Shown: positions 38,826 to 47,597 of the stretch, piece by piece
Numbering within the stretch: position 1 is the stretch's first letter
How the letters are laid out: every line of letters begins with the position of its first letter
Source of the DNA: Bradyrhizobium arachidis
GTDB taxonomy: Bacteria > Pseudomonadota > Alphaproteobacteria > Rhizobiales > Xanthobacteraceae
Length of the DNA stretch: 64,000 nt
Assembly (NCBI RefSeq): GCF_024758505.1
Contig: NZ_CP077970.1
Location: forward strand, 9,069,501-9,133,500
Reading direction: 5' to 3'
Program-made: the position numbers and the translations under genes
The notes under the pieces: generated by a model
Seen by the model: the letters and a program-made list of their open reading frames with translations, nothing else
Told to the model about the DNA's origin: nothing
The model's database searches: none

Positions 38826-39107
38826 CTACCTGGCCGAAAGACCAACCGTCTTTGACGTTACCGCGGTCCCCTCCGCCACCCGTGGCCGCGGCGTCAAGAC
38901 TGCCACTTGATGAGGAGAAGCGGGCATGCCGCGCCAAGTCAGAGCAGGACTGGCCGCCTGCTCCTCAACGTTCGCTGATCCAAGCACCGCCACCTGATGC
39001 CGGGAAACCGGAAAGCCCAACACTTCGAACGTCGGAAGCTCTCCTGCTGCTGCATTTGCTCCTTGTAAGGCGACCGCGAGTCCTGCGCTCAATAGCAACC
39101 TCTGCAT
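38826..39107 (-). CDS. Small exported protein with paired HQVAVL motifs
   Basis: A 93-aa protein. MQRLLLSAGLAVALQGANAA forms a signal peptide. The mature part has two copies of a motif: GFPVSRHQVAVL and GMPASPHQVAVL, 25 residues apart. GGGAGAG lies just upstream of ATG 39107. I recall short rhizobial proteins of this shape but no function. It is divergent from the sensor kinase at 39337, sharing a 229-bp upstream region, so it may be regulated by that system. Confidence 0.7.
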   Translation of the reverse strand: MQRLLLSAGLAVALQGANAAAGELPTFEVLGFPVSRHQVAVLGSANVEEQAASPALTWRGMPASPHQVAVLTPRPRVAEGTAVTSKTVGLSAR

Positions 39108-39336
39108 GGCACTCTCCCTTAGCAAACAGAGATATTCGCACCACGACTTCCAACTTGACCCTGCTTCAATTCGCCGACGCTCCATGGGGCCGCGAGCCCA
39201 GCATCTGACACACCGTGATGCAGGGAAACAGCGAACTCCCTGCGAGGTCCTGGGAAATTTGCCTGACGTCGCACCAAGCCGTATCGAGCGGCGGCTGAAT
39301 GTTGTAGTCTCAACAGGCCATCACGGGTCCCTCGCC

Positions 39337-40800
39337 ATGCGGGAGACAAAGGTTCTTCGGCGCCTGCCGGTCTTCGATCTCAAATGGTCGCTGTTGAGAC
39401 AAGTGGCGGCCGTCGCGCTACTCTGTTTTCTTGGTGGAGCGGCAATCTCCGTGTTCCAGGCAGAACAGGAAACGTCGAAGGCCAATCGGGCCGTCGGAGA
39501 TGCTGTTGGCAGGTTTCTGGAAAGGCCGCTTCTGTTCGCTGTGGACGTGCCTCCCGGCGTCGCGCCGGGAGGCAGAAATCGCTTTGATCTCCGAGCGCGC
39601 TTTCGCGAGATGGATCCCTTTCTCGACCAGGTGATAAGCCCGGGTCAGTGTGTGCAGCTCGACGAAGCCGGGAAGGTTGTCGTCTCCAGCTGCCTGGGCT
39701 TCCGCAGTCCGCAGGGCGAGGCACCGGCATGGTTTTCGGCTTTCTATCGGTGGGCGGTCGGCAGTCGGATGACCTACGAGCGTCCCGTCACGCACCAGGG
39801 TCTCGTACTTGGCAAGGTCATCGTCAGCTCGAACCCATCAGCCGTGACGGCGCGCGCCTGGTCTGATATCTCGCGGATGCTCGGCCTCTCCGCTGCGACG
39901 ATCGGCGCTCTTGGCGTCCTGGTGTATTTTGTCGTCGAGCGTGCGCTGCGGCCGACGAGAGATGTCGTGAGCGGCCTCAACCGGTTAGCTGCGGGCGATC
40001 TGAAGTGCCGCCTCCCGCCGTTCCGGCTTGCCGAGTTGCAACGCATAAGCAACGTCTTCAATGATCTGGCAACCACCCTGGAAGTCGCGACCTCCGAGCG
40101 TGCCGACATGGCCCGACGTCTGGTGGAAGCCCGGGAGCAGGAGAGGCGTCACCTCGCACGAGTGCTTCATGACGAGCTGGCCCAGAGTCTCAGTGCCATG
40201 AGTGCGACGGCAGCTTCGATCAAGGTCACCGCCTCGACTGATTGTCCATCCCTGGTTCCCGAAGCTCAGGCCATCACGGAAACTGCGGGCAATATCATGA
40301 AGGGGCTTCGCAGGACCGTGCAGGAGTTGAGACTGCAGGAGATCGACGATGTCGGTCTGCTCACGAGCCTTGAGGAACTCATCGCCGGTCATAATCGCCG
40401 CAGTTGCGGGAAGACCCGATTCTTTCTTGAGACGCACGGCGACCTGAACGCACTACCCCCGGCAATTACCGGTCACATCTTTCATATCGTCCAGGAGGGC
40501 CTGACAAACGCTGTGAAGCATGCGCAGGCCGCCAACGTGCATGCCATGGTGCGTATCGACCTTACTCAAGACGGTGCGCCAGGGTCTGCCGCCGGCCTGG
40601 TCGAGGTGACCGTTGAGGACGATGGTGCGGGACTGACGCAAGAGATCAGGAGGGAGGCTGGTTTTGGCCTCGGCCTGATCGGGATTCGCGAGAGAACGCT
40701 TGCGCTGGGTGGCCAGATGAACGTTGTGTCGAGGTCAGAGAAGGGCCTCATCCTCAGTGTCGCCATTCCTGTTTTGAATGCCCCGGGTTCAGCATCATGA
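39337..40800 (+). CDS. Sensor histidine kinase, NarX/DegS type
   Basis: A 487-aa membrane kinase. TM1 is QVAAVALLCFLGGAAISVF; a periplasmic sensor region (about 45-175) follows, then TM2 ILVYF-like at about 190-207 (GLSAATIGALGVLVYFVVE), a HAMP domain, and a HisKA_3 dimerisation domain with His278 in RVLHDELAQSLSAM. The HATPase_c domain has EGLTNAVKHAQA and DDGAGL..GFGLGLIGIRER. I place the start at ATG 39337; an open frame from 39106 runs antisense to the small protein gene. The stop overlaps the response-regulator start by four bases. The signal is unknown. Confidence 0.9.
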   Translation: MRETKVLRRLPVFDLKWSLLRQVAAVALLCFLGGAAISVFQAEQETSKANRAVGDAVGRFLERPLLFAVDVPPGVAPGGRNRFDLRARFREMDPFLDQVISPGQCVQLDEAGKVVVSSCLGFRSPQGEAPAWFSAFYRWAVGSRMTYERPVTHQGLVLGKVIVSSNPSAVTARAWSDISRMLGLSAATIGALGVLVYFVVERALRPTRDVVSGLNRLAAGDLKCRLPPFRLAELQRISNVFNDLATTLEVATSERADMARRLVEAREQERRHLARVLHDELAQSLSAMSATAASIKVTASTDCPSLVPEAQAITETAGNIMKGLRRTVQELRLQEIDDVGLLTSLEELIAGHNRRSCGKTRFFLETHGDLNALPPAITGHIFHIVQEGLTNAVKHAQAANVHAMVRIDLTQDGAPGSAAGLVEVTVEDDGAGLTQEIRREAGFGLGLIGIRERTLALGGQMNVVSRSEKGLILSVAIPVLNAPGSAS

Positions 40801-41459
40801 GGTCGCGAAATATCAGCGTCATGCTTGTCGATGACCACGCGGTTGTGCGTGAGGGATACCGTCGGCTTCTTGAAAAACATGAAGGCATTACAGTCGTCGC
40901 AGAGGCCGCCGATGCGGCAGGTGCCTATCAGGCCTACAAGAGTCAAAGGCCCGATGTTGTCGTCATGGACGTCTCATTGCCAGGTCGCGGCGGCATTGAT
41001 GCCATTCGCCAGATACGTCAGTGGGATCCAGCGGCGCGCCTGCTGGTTTTCACCATGCATTTGAGCGCGACATTCGCTCTCCAGGCCTTCAGGGCCGGTG
41101 CAAAGGGCTTCGTCACAAAAAGCAGCTCGCCCGAGTTTCTAGTCAGCGCGGTGTGTGACGTGGCTAGCGGCCGTGTCGCAATTTGCCCCGAGATTAGTGA
41201 AGCCCTTGCAAGGAGCCGCTTGCAGGAGGATGCAAGCGTCATTGATACTCTCTCTCCACGTGAATTCGAGATTTTGCGCATGGTACTTGATGGTCGGTCG
41301 GGCGAGGGAATAGCCGCCGCACTCAATCTCAGTCCGAAGACTGTCTCGAACTACCACTACGCCATCAAATCGAAGCTCGGCGTTTCGTCCGATGTTGAGC
41401 TTGTGCTCTTTGGGCTGCGAAGCGGGTTGATAACGCTAGCGGAGGAGCGCGAGCGCTAA
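40797..41459 (+). CDS. LuxR/NarL-family response regulator
   Basis: A 220-aa regulator. The receiver domain has MLVDDHAVVREGYRRLL and the phosphoacceptor Asp58 in VVMDVSLPGRGG; the conserved Lys is in GFVTKSSSPE. The C-terminal LuxR helix-turn-helix is TLSPREFEILRMVLDG..IAAALNLSPKTVSNYHYAIKSKLGVSS. It is translationally coupled to the kinase at 39337 (ATGA). A terminator overlaps its stop codon. Likely targets include the divergent small secreted genes; this is inference. Confidence 0.93.
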   Translation: MRSRNISVMLVDDHAVVREGYRRLLEKHEGITVVAEAADAAGAYQAYKSQRPDVVVMDVSLPGRGGIDAIRQIRQWDPAARLLVFTMHLSATFALQAFRAGAKGFVTKSSSPEFLVSAVCDVASGRVAICPEISEALARSRLQEDASVIDTLSPREFEILRMVLDGRSGEGIAAALNLSPKTVSNYHYAIKSKLGVSSDVELVLFGLRSGLITLAEERER

Positions 41460-41508
41460 AGCGCGATGGTGTTAGGCCGAATCACCATCGCGCTTTAGGT
41501 TTTTGTTT
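41458..41508 (+). terminator. Terminator of the two-component operon
   Basis: AAAGCGCGATGGTG (41458-41471) and CACCATCGCGCTTT (41483-41496) form a perfect 14-bp stem with an 11-base loop, followed by the T-rich tract AGGTTTTTGTTT. The stem begins within the response-regulator stop codon. Confidence 0.85.
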
Positions 41509-41559
41509 AAGCATGATCTTTCCGGAAAAACCGCTGCGCACTTTTCCGGATCATGCTTT
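41509..41559. repeat. Palindromic repeat, AAGCATGATC type
   Basis: AAGCATGATCTTTCCGGAAA and TTTTCCGGATCATGCTT are inverted arms around ACCGCTGCGCAC. This is a widely scattered intergenic palindrome in rhizobia and relatives. It directly follows the terminator. Confidence 0.8.
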
Positions 41560-41670
41560 AGACAATTTCGGATCTGACCAACACGAGTCCCTCACCATCT
41601 TGATCCTCTCCATCAAATAGACCACCATCGCATTTCACGGCTCACAACAGAATGGGCGAGGAAACGCGGG

Positions 41671-42819
41671 ATGCGCGCAACTGTCGGATTGGATCTCGTC
41701 GAACGTGCCCGCGCGCTGGCGCCGCTGATCGCCGGCGAGGCCGATGCGATCGAGCGGCAGCGACGCCTGACCGAGCAGGTCGTGTCAGCGCTGATCGACA
41801 ACGGGCTGTACCGCGCGCTGTTGCCGCAAAACCTTGGCGGCGCAGAAGCCGCCCCTGAAATCTTCATGCAGATGCTGGAGGAGATCGCGAAAGCGGATGC
41901 GTCGGTGGCATGGTGCCTCGGGCAAAACAGCGTCTGCGCGATGATTGCGGCGTGGCTCGACCCCGACACCGCGCACGAGATCTTCAACACATCACCGGGC
42001 ATTCTCGCCTGGGGCGCGATCGCGCATGAGGCGCGGGCCGTGGACGGCGGCTATCGCGTCACCGCGCGCTGGGATTTTGCCTCGGGCTCGCGTCAGGCGA
42101 GCTGGCTCGGGGCCCATGTCCGCATCATCGAGGCCGACGGTACGCCGCGCAAGAGTGCCGACGGCTCGCCGGAGGTTCGCACCATCCTGTTTCCGGCCAC
42201 GAGCGCCACGCTGCACGATGTCTGGGAGGCCATCGGGCTCGCCGGCACCGGCACCGATTCCTATTCGGTCGAAAACCTCTTCGTCCCCGAACGGTTTTCG
42301 GCCTTTCGCGACGTGACGTCGGCGCTGCGCGAAAAGGGCCCGCTGTACAAGCTCGGCACCAGCGCGAGCTACAGCCTCGGCTTTGCCGCCGTCTCGCTCG
42401 GCGTGGCACGGGCGACGCTGGACGCCGCGATCGCGCTCGCGCGCGGCAAACATCAATCGCTGCAGGTAAAGGCGATGCGCGACAACAATGCCGTGCAAGG
42501 TCTGATCGGTCGCACCGAAGGCAATTGGCGGGCGGCGCGTGTCTATCTCTATGCAACGGCTGATACGATGTGGCGCGACCTCACCGCAACGGGCGAGTTC
42601 AGTGACGCGCATCGGACTGCGGTGCGGCTTGCGTCAACCTGGACCATCCATCAATCCGCCGCCGTGGTCGACGCCGCCTATCACATGGCGGGCGCCACGG
42701 CCGTGTTCCGCAGCAATCCGTTCGAGCGGCGGTTTCGCGACATGCACGCCATCGCCCAGCAACTCCAGGCGCGCGATACGCATTTTGAGGACGTGGGAAG
42801 GACGATTCTGTTCTCCTAG
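41671..42819 (+). CDS. Acyl-CoA dehydrogenase-fold flavoprotein (group D monooxygenase-like)
   Basis: A 382-aa acyl-CoA dehydrogenase-fold protein. N-terminal helices contain ALIDNGLYRALLPQNLGGAE; the middle beta domain has WDFASGSRQASWLGAHV and GTGTDSYSVENLFVPE; the C-terminal helical domain has MRDNNAVQGLIGRTEGNWRAARVYLYA. The catalytic Glu of true acyl-CoA dehydrogenases is not evident, and the family resemblance is to flavin-dependent oxygenases (HsaA, DszC, HpaB-like). Such enzymes need a flavin reductase, and none is adjacent. The substrate is unknown. Confidence 0.8.
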   Translation: MRATVGLDLVERARALAPLIAGEADAIERQRRLTEQVVSALIDNGLYRALLPQNLGGAEAAPEIFMQMLEEIAKADASVAWCLGQNSVCAMIAAWLDPDTAHEIFNTSPGILAWGAIAHEARAVDGGYRVTARWDFASGSRQASWLGAHVRIIEADGTPRKSADGSPEVRTILFPATSATLHDVWEAIGLAGTGTDSYSVENLFVPERFSAFRDVTSALREKGPLYKLGTSASYSLGFAAVSLGVARATLDAAIALARGKHQSLQVKAMRDNNAVQGLIGRTEGNWRAARVYLYATADTMWRDLTATGEFSDAHRTAVRLASTWTIHQSAAVVDAAYHMAGATAVFRSNPFERRFRDMHAIAQQLQARDTHFEDVGRTILFS

Positions 42820-42851
42820 AGGAGGGAAGGTCGCCGCCCCAACACTCCGCT

Positions 42852-42956
42852 GTCATGCCCCGGCTTGACCGGGGCATCTAGTACGCCGCAGCCGATCCGC
42901 TCAATCACAACCGCCTCTGGAATACTGGGTCGCCCGGTCAAGCCGGGCGACGACAG
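42852..42956. repeat. Palindromic repeat, GTCATGCCCCGG type
   Basis: Left hairpin GTCATGCCCCGGCTTGACCG then GGGCATCTAGTA; right hairpin GGTCGCCCGGTCAAGCCGGG then CGACGACAG. The inner spacer (CGCCGCAGCCGATCC...) is not repeated elsewhere in the window. It lies between convergent genes. Confidence 0.75.
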
Positions 42957-42978
42957 CGGTGGGTGGGAGAGAGCCGCC

Positions 42979-44100
42979 CTATCCATCCATCGTAACGCCA
43001 TTCCCCTCCAGATCCTCCGCCACGACACGCAACAGCACCTCTTTCGACGCGCGACGCTCGCGCACCAGCTTGCCCTTGATCAGCGGCATGGTCATGCGGA
43101 CCATCGCCTGTGCCAGCGGGTTGGCGCTCTCCGGCCGCGCGCAGCGGATCGACAGATGCGTGCCACCGCTCTCGAGCGGAGTGAACTCCGCCGTCTCGCG
43201 CACGACCGTGCCGAACGGCGTGTGGATGTGATAGGTCACGTAGTCGAAGGGACGCCAGTCGACGATGTCGTGCACGATCTGGTCCTTGCCGTGAGCGCAA
43301 TGCTGAGTCGAACCGAGCGCGACGCGGCCGGCGGAAAGACCCGTCATGCGCATGGCGTCGATGCCCTGCTGCCAGCGCACCTTCTTGGCGACGTCGGTCA
43401 CATAGGTCCAGGCCACGGCCGGCGGCACCGGCAGGTCGCATTCGATCGGTTCGAAGGCCTGCGGCTCGCTCTTCTCGACCACAATGCGGCGCGCCGCGCG
43501 CCAGCGCGCAAACACCGGCGCGAGATCGTAGACGAAGCAGGCGGTGTCGCCGAACTCCTCGCTCGGCTCGACATGGGGAATCGTCTTCGCAAAAAACTCC
43601 GGCAGCGCCATCGCGTCCGCGGCCTGCGCGGTGATCAGTGCATAGGCCTTGATGCCGGTCGCCTTGATCACCGAATTCTTCATCAGCCGGTGCAGGCGGA
43701 TGACCTCGGGCCCCTGCAGCTCGTTGCGCCCAGCCAGCGTCTGCATGACATAGGCACCGTGATGCAGGAAGAATTTCAGGTCGAGCTTGTCCATGTTGCG
43801 GCAGGCGTTGCAGGTGCAGGTGGTGTTGAGCCGCATCGCCGCGAGCGTGTTGGCAAAGCTGCAATAGATGCGCTCGATGGCATCGAGCGGGAATTGCGGC
43901 TGCGGCAACCGGGCGTCGGGCAAGTAAGCCAGCGCCGCATCGCCCTGAAAGTTCGACAGCACGATCGGCGCCTGGATCTCGGCCAAGATGCTCTTGAACA
44001 GCGCATCCAGCACGCCCTGCGCGTGCTCCAGCTCCGAGCTGGTCAGGAACATGGTGTAGCCGGTGATGTCGGCTACCAGGAGAAAGCCCTTCTCTGCCAT
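42979..44100 (-). CDS. DUF2652 cyclase-like plus SRPBCC fusion protein
   Basis: A 373-aa soluble protein. The first part (about 1-180) resembles a class III nucleotide cyclase fold: LLVADITGYTMFL and NFQGDAALAYLP are in the positions of the two metal-binding aspartates. A cysteine cluster CTCNACRN follows. The second part (about 215-360) is an SRPBCC/START-like domain with DLPVPPAVAWTYVTDVAKKVRWQQGI. AGGAGGG precedes ATG 44100. Combining a cyclase-like domain with a hydrophobic-ligand domain suggests a sensor or regulator, but activity is untested. Confidence 0.8.
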   Translation of the reverse strand: MAEKGFLLVADITGYTMFLTSSELEHAQGVLDALFKSILAEIQAPIVLSNFQGDAALAYLPDARLPQPQFPLDAIERIYCSFANTLAAMRLNTTCTCNACRNMDKLDLKFFLHHGAYVMQTLAGRNELQGPEVIRLHRLMKNSVIKATGIKAYALITAQAADAMALPEFFAKTIPHVEPSEEFGDTACFVYDLAPVFARWRAARRIVVEKSEPQAFEPIECDLPVPPAVAWTYVTDVAKKVRWQQGIDAMRMTGLSAGRVALGSTQHCAHGKDQIVHDIVDWRPFDYVTYHIHTPFGTVVRETAEFTPLESGGTHLSIRCARPESANPLAQAMVRMTMPLIKGKLVRERRASKEVLLRVVAEDLEGNGVTMDG

Positions 44101-44182
44101 AGCCGTCGCCCTCCTGTCGTGACGACCCGAGATACGGGGAGACTAGCAGAAAGTTGCAAGCCTTGACGAGGGCAGATCGAGG

Positions 44183-44962
44183 CTAGGCCGCCGCCTCCGG
44201 CTGCACCCGGCGCGCGCCGAACAGCCGGCCGCGCCAGCCGAGGCCAATGACGACGGCGAGCATCACGAGAAGGACCACGGCCGCAGCGATGCTGATGACG
44301 CGTTCGGCGGGCGAGCAGAAATAATTGCGATCGAGGCAGTCGTTCGACAACACGCCGGCCTGCAAGCCGGCCTGCAAGACGGCATCGAGCGTCACGACAT
44401 AGAGGATGATGCCAACAGCGAGCCAGGCCAGCGTCACCAGCGTGCGCCGCAGCCGCGACGGCATCGCCGCATCGTTGATCTCTTGCCGCTCGGCGATAAA
44501 CTGCCCCGCCCTGGCCTTGGCCGCGTCGCGCATCTGCACGGTGGAGCGCGTCAGGAGATCGTGGACGGTCTGGTTGCGCCGCGTCGCGGCCATGATCACG
44601 AAGGAATACCAGCCGAGCAGGCTCTTGATGACGAAGCGGGCGAGCGCCTTGGCAAAGCTGACATTGCCGCCGCGGTCGTCGACCACGCGCAGATTGGTCC
44701 AGATATGCCCGAGCGTACCGCCAAAGCGCGAGACCAGGAGCGGCTCGTAGAGCAGGAGGAGCGCAACCGCTGCGACGCCCAGGGCGCGCGCCGCGGTGTC
44801 GCTCCTGATGTTGCTGGCCAGCGCCACGGCGCCGAACAGCACGGCCATCGCGATCATCCAGTCGAGCAGCATCCCGCGCAGACGCCGCGAGAAGCGCGCA
44901 TAGCGCGGCGCGGCTGAGGCCGCCGGATCAAGAGGGTTCATGGGGGCACCTGTCGCGTTCAT
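44183..44962 (-). CDS. RDD family membrane protein
   Basis: A 259-aa protein with about five transmembrane segments. The RDD domain has RFSRRLRGMLLDWMIAMAVLFG at the N-terminus and FVIKSLLGWYSFVIMAATRRNQTVHDLLTRSTVQ further on, the Arg and two Asp that name the family. A C-terminal pair of helices includes a short cysteine-bearing loop NDCLDRNYFCSPAERV. RDD proteins may act in ion exchange or envelope assembly; the role here is not known. A second start codon (M8) is possible. Confidence 0.85.
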   Translation of the reverse strand: MNATGAPMNPLDPAASAAPRYARFSRRLRGMLLDWMIAMAVLFGAVALASNIRSDTAARALGVAAVALLLLYEPLLVSRFGGTLGHIWTNLRVVDDRGGNVSFAKALARFVIKSLLGWYSFVIMAATRRNQTVHDLLTRSTVQMRDAAKARAGQFIAERQEINDAAMPSRLRRTLVTLAWLAVGIILYVVTLDAVLQAGLQAGVLSNDCLDRNYFCSPAERVISIAAAVVLLVMLAVVIGLGWRGRLFGARRVQPEAAA

Positions 44963-45022
44963 CCCATGATCAGACGCGGCAAGCCGGCTTCAGGTTCGAT
45001 GTTCAGGCGGGAGATATCACAG

Positions 45023-47281
45023 TCAGGCGACCATCGCGTCGGTTTCGCCGCCGTCCACACCGCGCTGCGCCCTGAGCAAGCTGACGATCTCGGTATTCGG
45101 GCGCGCCTTGCTGAACAGAAAGCCCTGGCCTTCGTCGCAGCCCTCGGCGCGAAGGCAGCTCAGCTCGGCCTCGGTCTCGACGCCTTCGGCGGTGATGGTG
45201 ACGCCGAGACCCTTGCCGAGGCTGATGATGGAGCGGATGATCGCCTGCGCCTCGCGGTTGGCGCCGAGATCGCGCACGAAGGACTGGTCGACCTTGATCT
45301 TGTCGAAGGGGAAGCTGCGCAGATAGCTCAGGGACGAATAGCCGGTGCCAAAATCATCCATCGAGATCCGGACGCCGAGGGCGCGCAGCGCATGCAGCGT
45401 CGCCAGCACCTGCGCGCTCTTCTCCAGCAGCAGCGTCTCGGTGATCTCGAGCTCGAGCCGGCGCGGCGGCAGGCCGGACTGTTTGAGCGTATCGGTCACG
45501 ACCGACAGCAGATTGCCGCTGTGCACTTGCAGCGGCGACAGGTTCACGGCAACGCGAACGTCGTCCGGCCATTGCGCGGCATCGCGGCAGGCGCTGCGCA
45601 GCATCAGTCCGCCGATCGCGTTGATCAGCCCGGTCTCTTCGGCCACGGGTATGAACTCGCCCGGCGAGATCATGCCGCGTTCGGGGTGCGGCCAGCGCAC
45701 CAGGGCCTCGAAACCGGTGATGCGTCCGCTCGAAAGGTCGATCAGCGGCTGGTAATACGGGCGCAGCAAATCGTTCTGGATCGCATCGCGCAGCTCGACC
45801 TCGATCTTGCGCCGGGTCTGCGCACGGGCGTCAAGCGCGGCCTCGAAGAACGAGAAGGTGCCGCGCGAATCGATTTTTGCGCGTGACAGCGCCATGTCGG
45901 CGCTCTTCAGGAGTTTTTCCGAATCGTCGCCGTCGGAGGGCGCCATCGCGATGCCGATGGAGGCGCCGATCACGACGGAATGACCGTCGAGCAGATAGGG
46001 ATCGGCGATCGCCTCCAGGATCCGTTTGGCCAGGCCCACGGCGTCTTCCGGCCGCGTCAACCCGCTCTGGACGATCGCAAACTCGTCGGAGTTGAGCCGC
46101 GCCAGCGCATCTTCCTCGCGCAAGGTCGAGCGCAGGCGCTTGGCGACGCCGCGGAGCAGCTTGTCGCCGATCGTGTGACCGAGCGTGTCGTTGACCGCCT
46201 TGAAATTGTCCAGCCCGAGCATCAGCACCGCGACCTTCTCGGCGCTGCGCCGCGTGTGCAGCAGCATCTCCTCCATGGTCTGGCGCAAGAGATTGCGGTT
46301 CGGCAGCCCGGTGAGGCCGTCATGCTGGGCCATGAAGGCGAGCCGCGCGTCGGCGCGCTTGCGTTCGGTGATGTCCATCAGCGCGACCAGCATGGCCGGC
46401 CGCTCCGCATAGACGAGCTCGCGGGAATAGATCGCGAGGTCGATCAGCGCGCCGTCGGCCTTGACATGCTTCCAGGTGCGCGCGGCCTGCTCCTCGACGG
46501 TCGGATCGGTGGTCCAGGGCGGCTCGCTCTCGAAAGCCTGCAAGGACCGGATGGTGAGCTTTTCGAAATCGGCGCGGCTGTAGCCGTAATGCACGACCGC
46601 GGCGTCGTTGACGGCGAGGATGCGCTCGTCGTCCAGCGCGCAGACGATCATGGGCACGGGATTGCCGTCGAACAGCAGGCGGAACGACGCCTCGCGCTGC
46701 TTCAGTTCGGTGATGTCGACGCGCAGTCCGACGACGCCGCCGTCATCGGTCAGCCGCTCCTCGATCAAGATGACGCGACCGTCGGACAGTTTTTGCTCGT
46801 GCCGCTCGCCGGGCTGATAGAGTTTTTGCAGCCGCTCGGCGATCCATTCGGCTTCGTGGCCGGCGGCCTCGGGGTAGTCGCCGCGCGCAACGCCGATGCG
46901 CAGCGTGTCTTCCAGGCGCGCGCCGTGTGCGAACAGATCGGCGGTCTTGCTGTAGATCTCGGCATACTTCTTGTTCCAGAGAACGTAGCGGCCCTCGGGA
47001 TCGAGAAACACGATGCCCTGCGGCAAGAGATCGATCGCCTGGCGTATCCGCTCATGCGACTTGCGCGCCTCCGCGATTGCGGCTTCCGCTTCGGCGCGGC
47101 TCTGGAGAAGCGCATCGATCTCGACCGGCGCACCGTTGGGGCTTGCGGCCGTCTGCGCAGTCTTGCGCAGCCGTCCGGCTGCCCAGGCCAGCGACCTGCG
47201 CTTTCCTTTCTTTGTTTTTCTCGCACCCAAACTCAACTTCAGCCGCCTCACTCGCGCCCAGCGGCGCAAGTTGTCCGACAA
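45023..47281 (-). CDS. PAS-PAS-GGDEF(degenerate)-EAL c-di-GMP phosphodiesterase
   Basis: A 752-aa cytoplasmic protein. A basic N-terminus and coiled-coil region (about 1-75) precede a PAS domain with FLDPEGRYVLWNKKYAEIY, and a second PAS at about 200-320. The GGDEF-like domain has NSDEF at residues 397-401 in place of GGDEF, so cyclase activity is unlikely. The EAL domain is intact, with EAL at 525-527 in FEALVRWPHPERG, and ITETLLL, DDFGTGYSSL and KVDQSFVRDL. It should hydrolyse c-di-GMP, probably with the degenerate domain as a regulator. Confidence 0.92.
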   Translation of the reverse strand: MSDNLRRWARVRRLKLSLGARKTKKGKRRSLAWAAGRLRKTAQTAASPNGAPVEIDALLQSRAEAEAAIAEARKSHERIRQAIDLLPQGIVFLDPEGRYVLWNKKYAEIYSKTADLFAHGARLEDTLRIGVARGDYPEAAGHEAEWIAERLQKLYQPGERHEQKLSDGRVILIEERLTDDGGVVGLRVDITELKQREASFRLLFDGNPVPMIVCALDDERILAVNDAAVVHYGYSRADFEKLTIRSLQAFESEPPWTTDPTVEEQAARTWKHVKADGALIDLAIYSRELVYAERPAMLVALMDITERKRADARLAFMAQHDGLTGLPNRNLLRQTMEEMLLHTRRSAEKVAVLMLGLDNFKAVNDTLGHTIGDKLLRGVAKRLRSTLREEDALARLNSDEFAIVQSGLTRPEDAVGLAKRILEAIADPYLLDGHSVVIGASIGIAMAPSDGDDSEKLLKSADMALSRAKIDSRGTFSFFEAALDARAQTRRKIEVELRDAIQNDLLRPYYQPLIDLSSGRITGFEALVRWPHPERGMISPGEFIPVAEETGLINAIGGLMLRSACRDAAQWPDDVRVAVNLSPLQVHSGNLLSVVTDTLKQSGLPPRRLELEITETLLLEKSAQVLATLHALRALGVRISMDDFGTGYSSLSYLRSFPFDKIKVDQSFVRDLGANREAQAIIRSIISLGKGLGVTITAEGVETEAELSCLRAEGCDEGQGFLFSKARPNTEIVSLLRAQRGVDGGETDAMVA

Positions 47282-47597
47282 GTCTCTGAAAAAACAGTAA
47301 TCTCGGGCACGCCGAGGCTTGCGTCATTGCGGAATACGGACACCGAGTGCGCTTTCGTGCCTGTTTGCCGGGCGCGGCGGACGGAGCTGGCGTTTCAGGC
47401 CCATTCGACGCGTCGCTTTACGAGAGGACGTGCCGTAAAATTGCGCGCGGCCATGACTGATTTCCGGCGCCGCGGTTCATTGCATGCAGATACGGATATT
47501 CCCGGCCCGAACGCACGAATTTTAGTCAGTGCGAGGACAGGGTTATCGCAGCGTTAAGAACAGTCGCGCAGGAGATCGCGCGCCTACGACCTTCGAC
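47282..47597. other. Intergenic gap, no feature seen
   Basis: This 316-bp stretch lies between the divergent upstream side of the PAS-GGDEF-EAL gene and the L,D-transpeptidase stop. I see no convincing gene, repeat or RNA in it; it should contain the promoter of the minus-strand EAL gene. Confidence 0.6.

Noticed and set aside
39106..39336. N-terminal extension of the sensor kinase
   Set aside because: The stretch is antisense to the small secreted protein gene and the shared promoter region, and has no membrane or sensor features; ATG 39337 is preferred.
42865..44166. 433-codon plus-strand open frame
   Set aside because: Antisense to the DUF2652-SRPBCC gene, which has recognisable domains and a good ribosome site.
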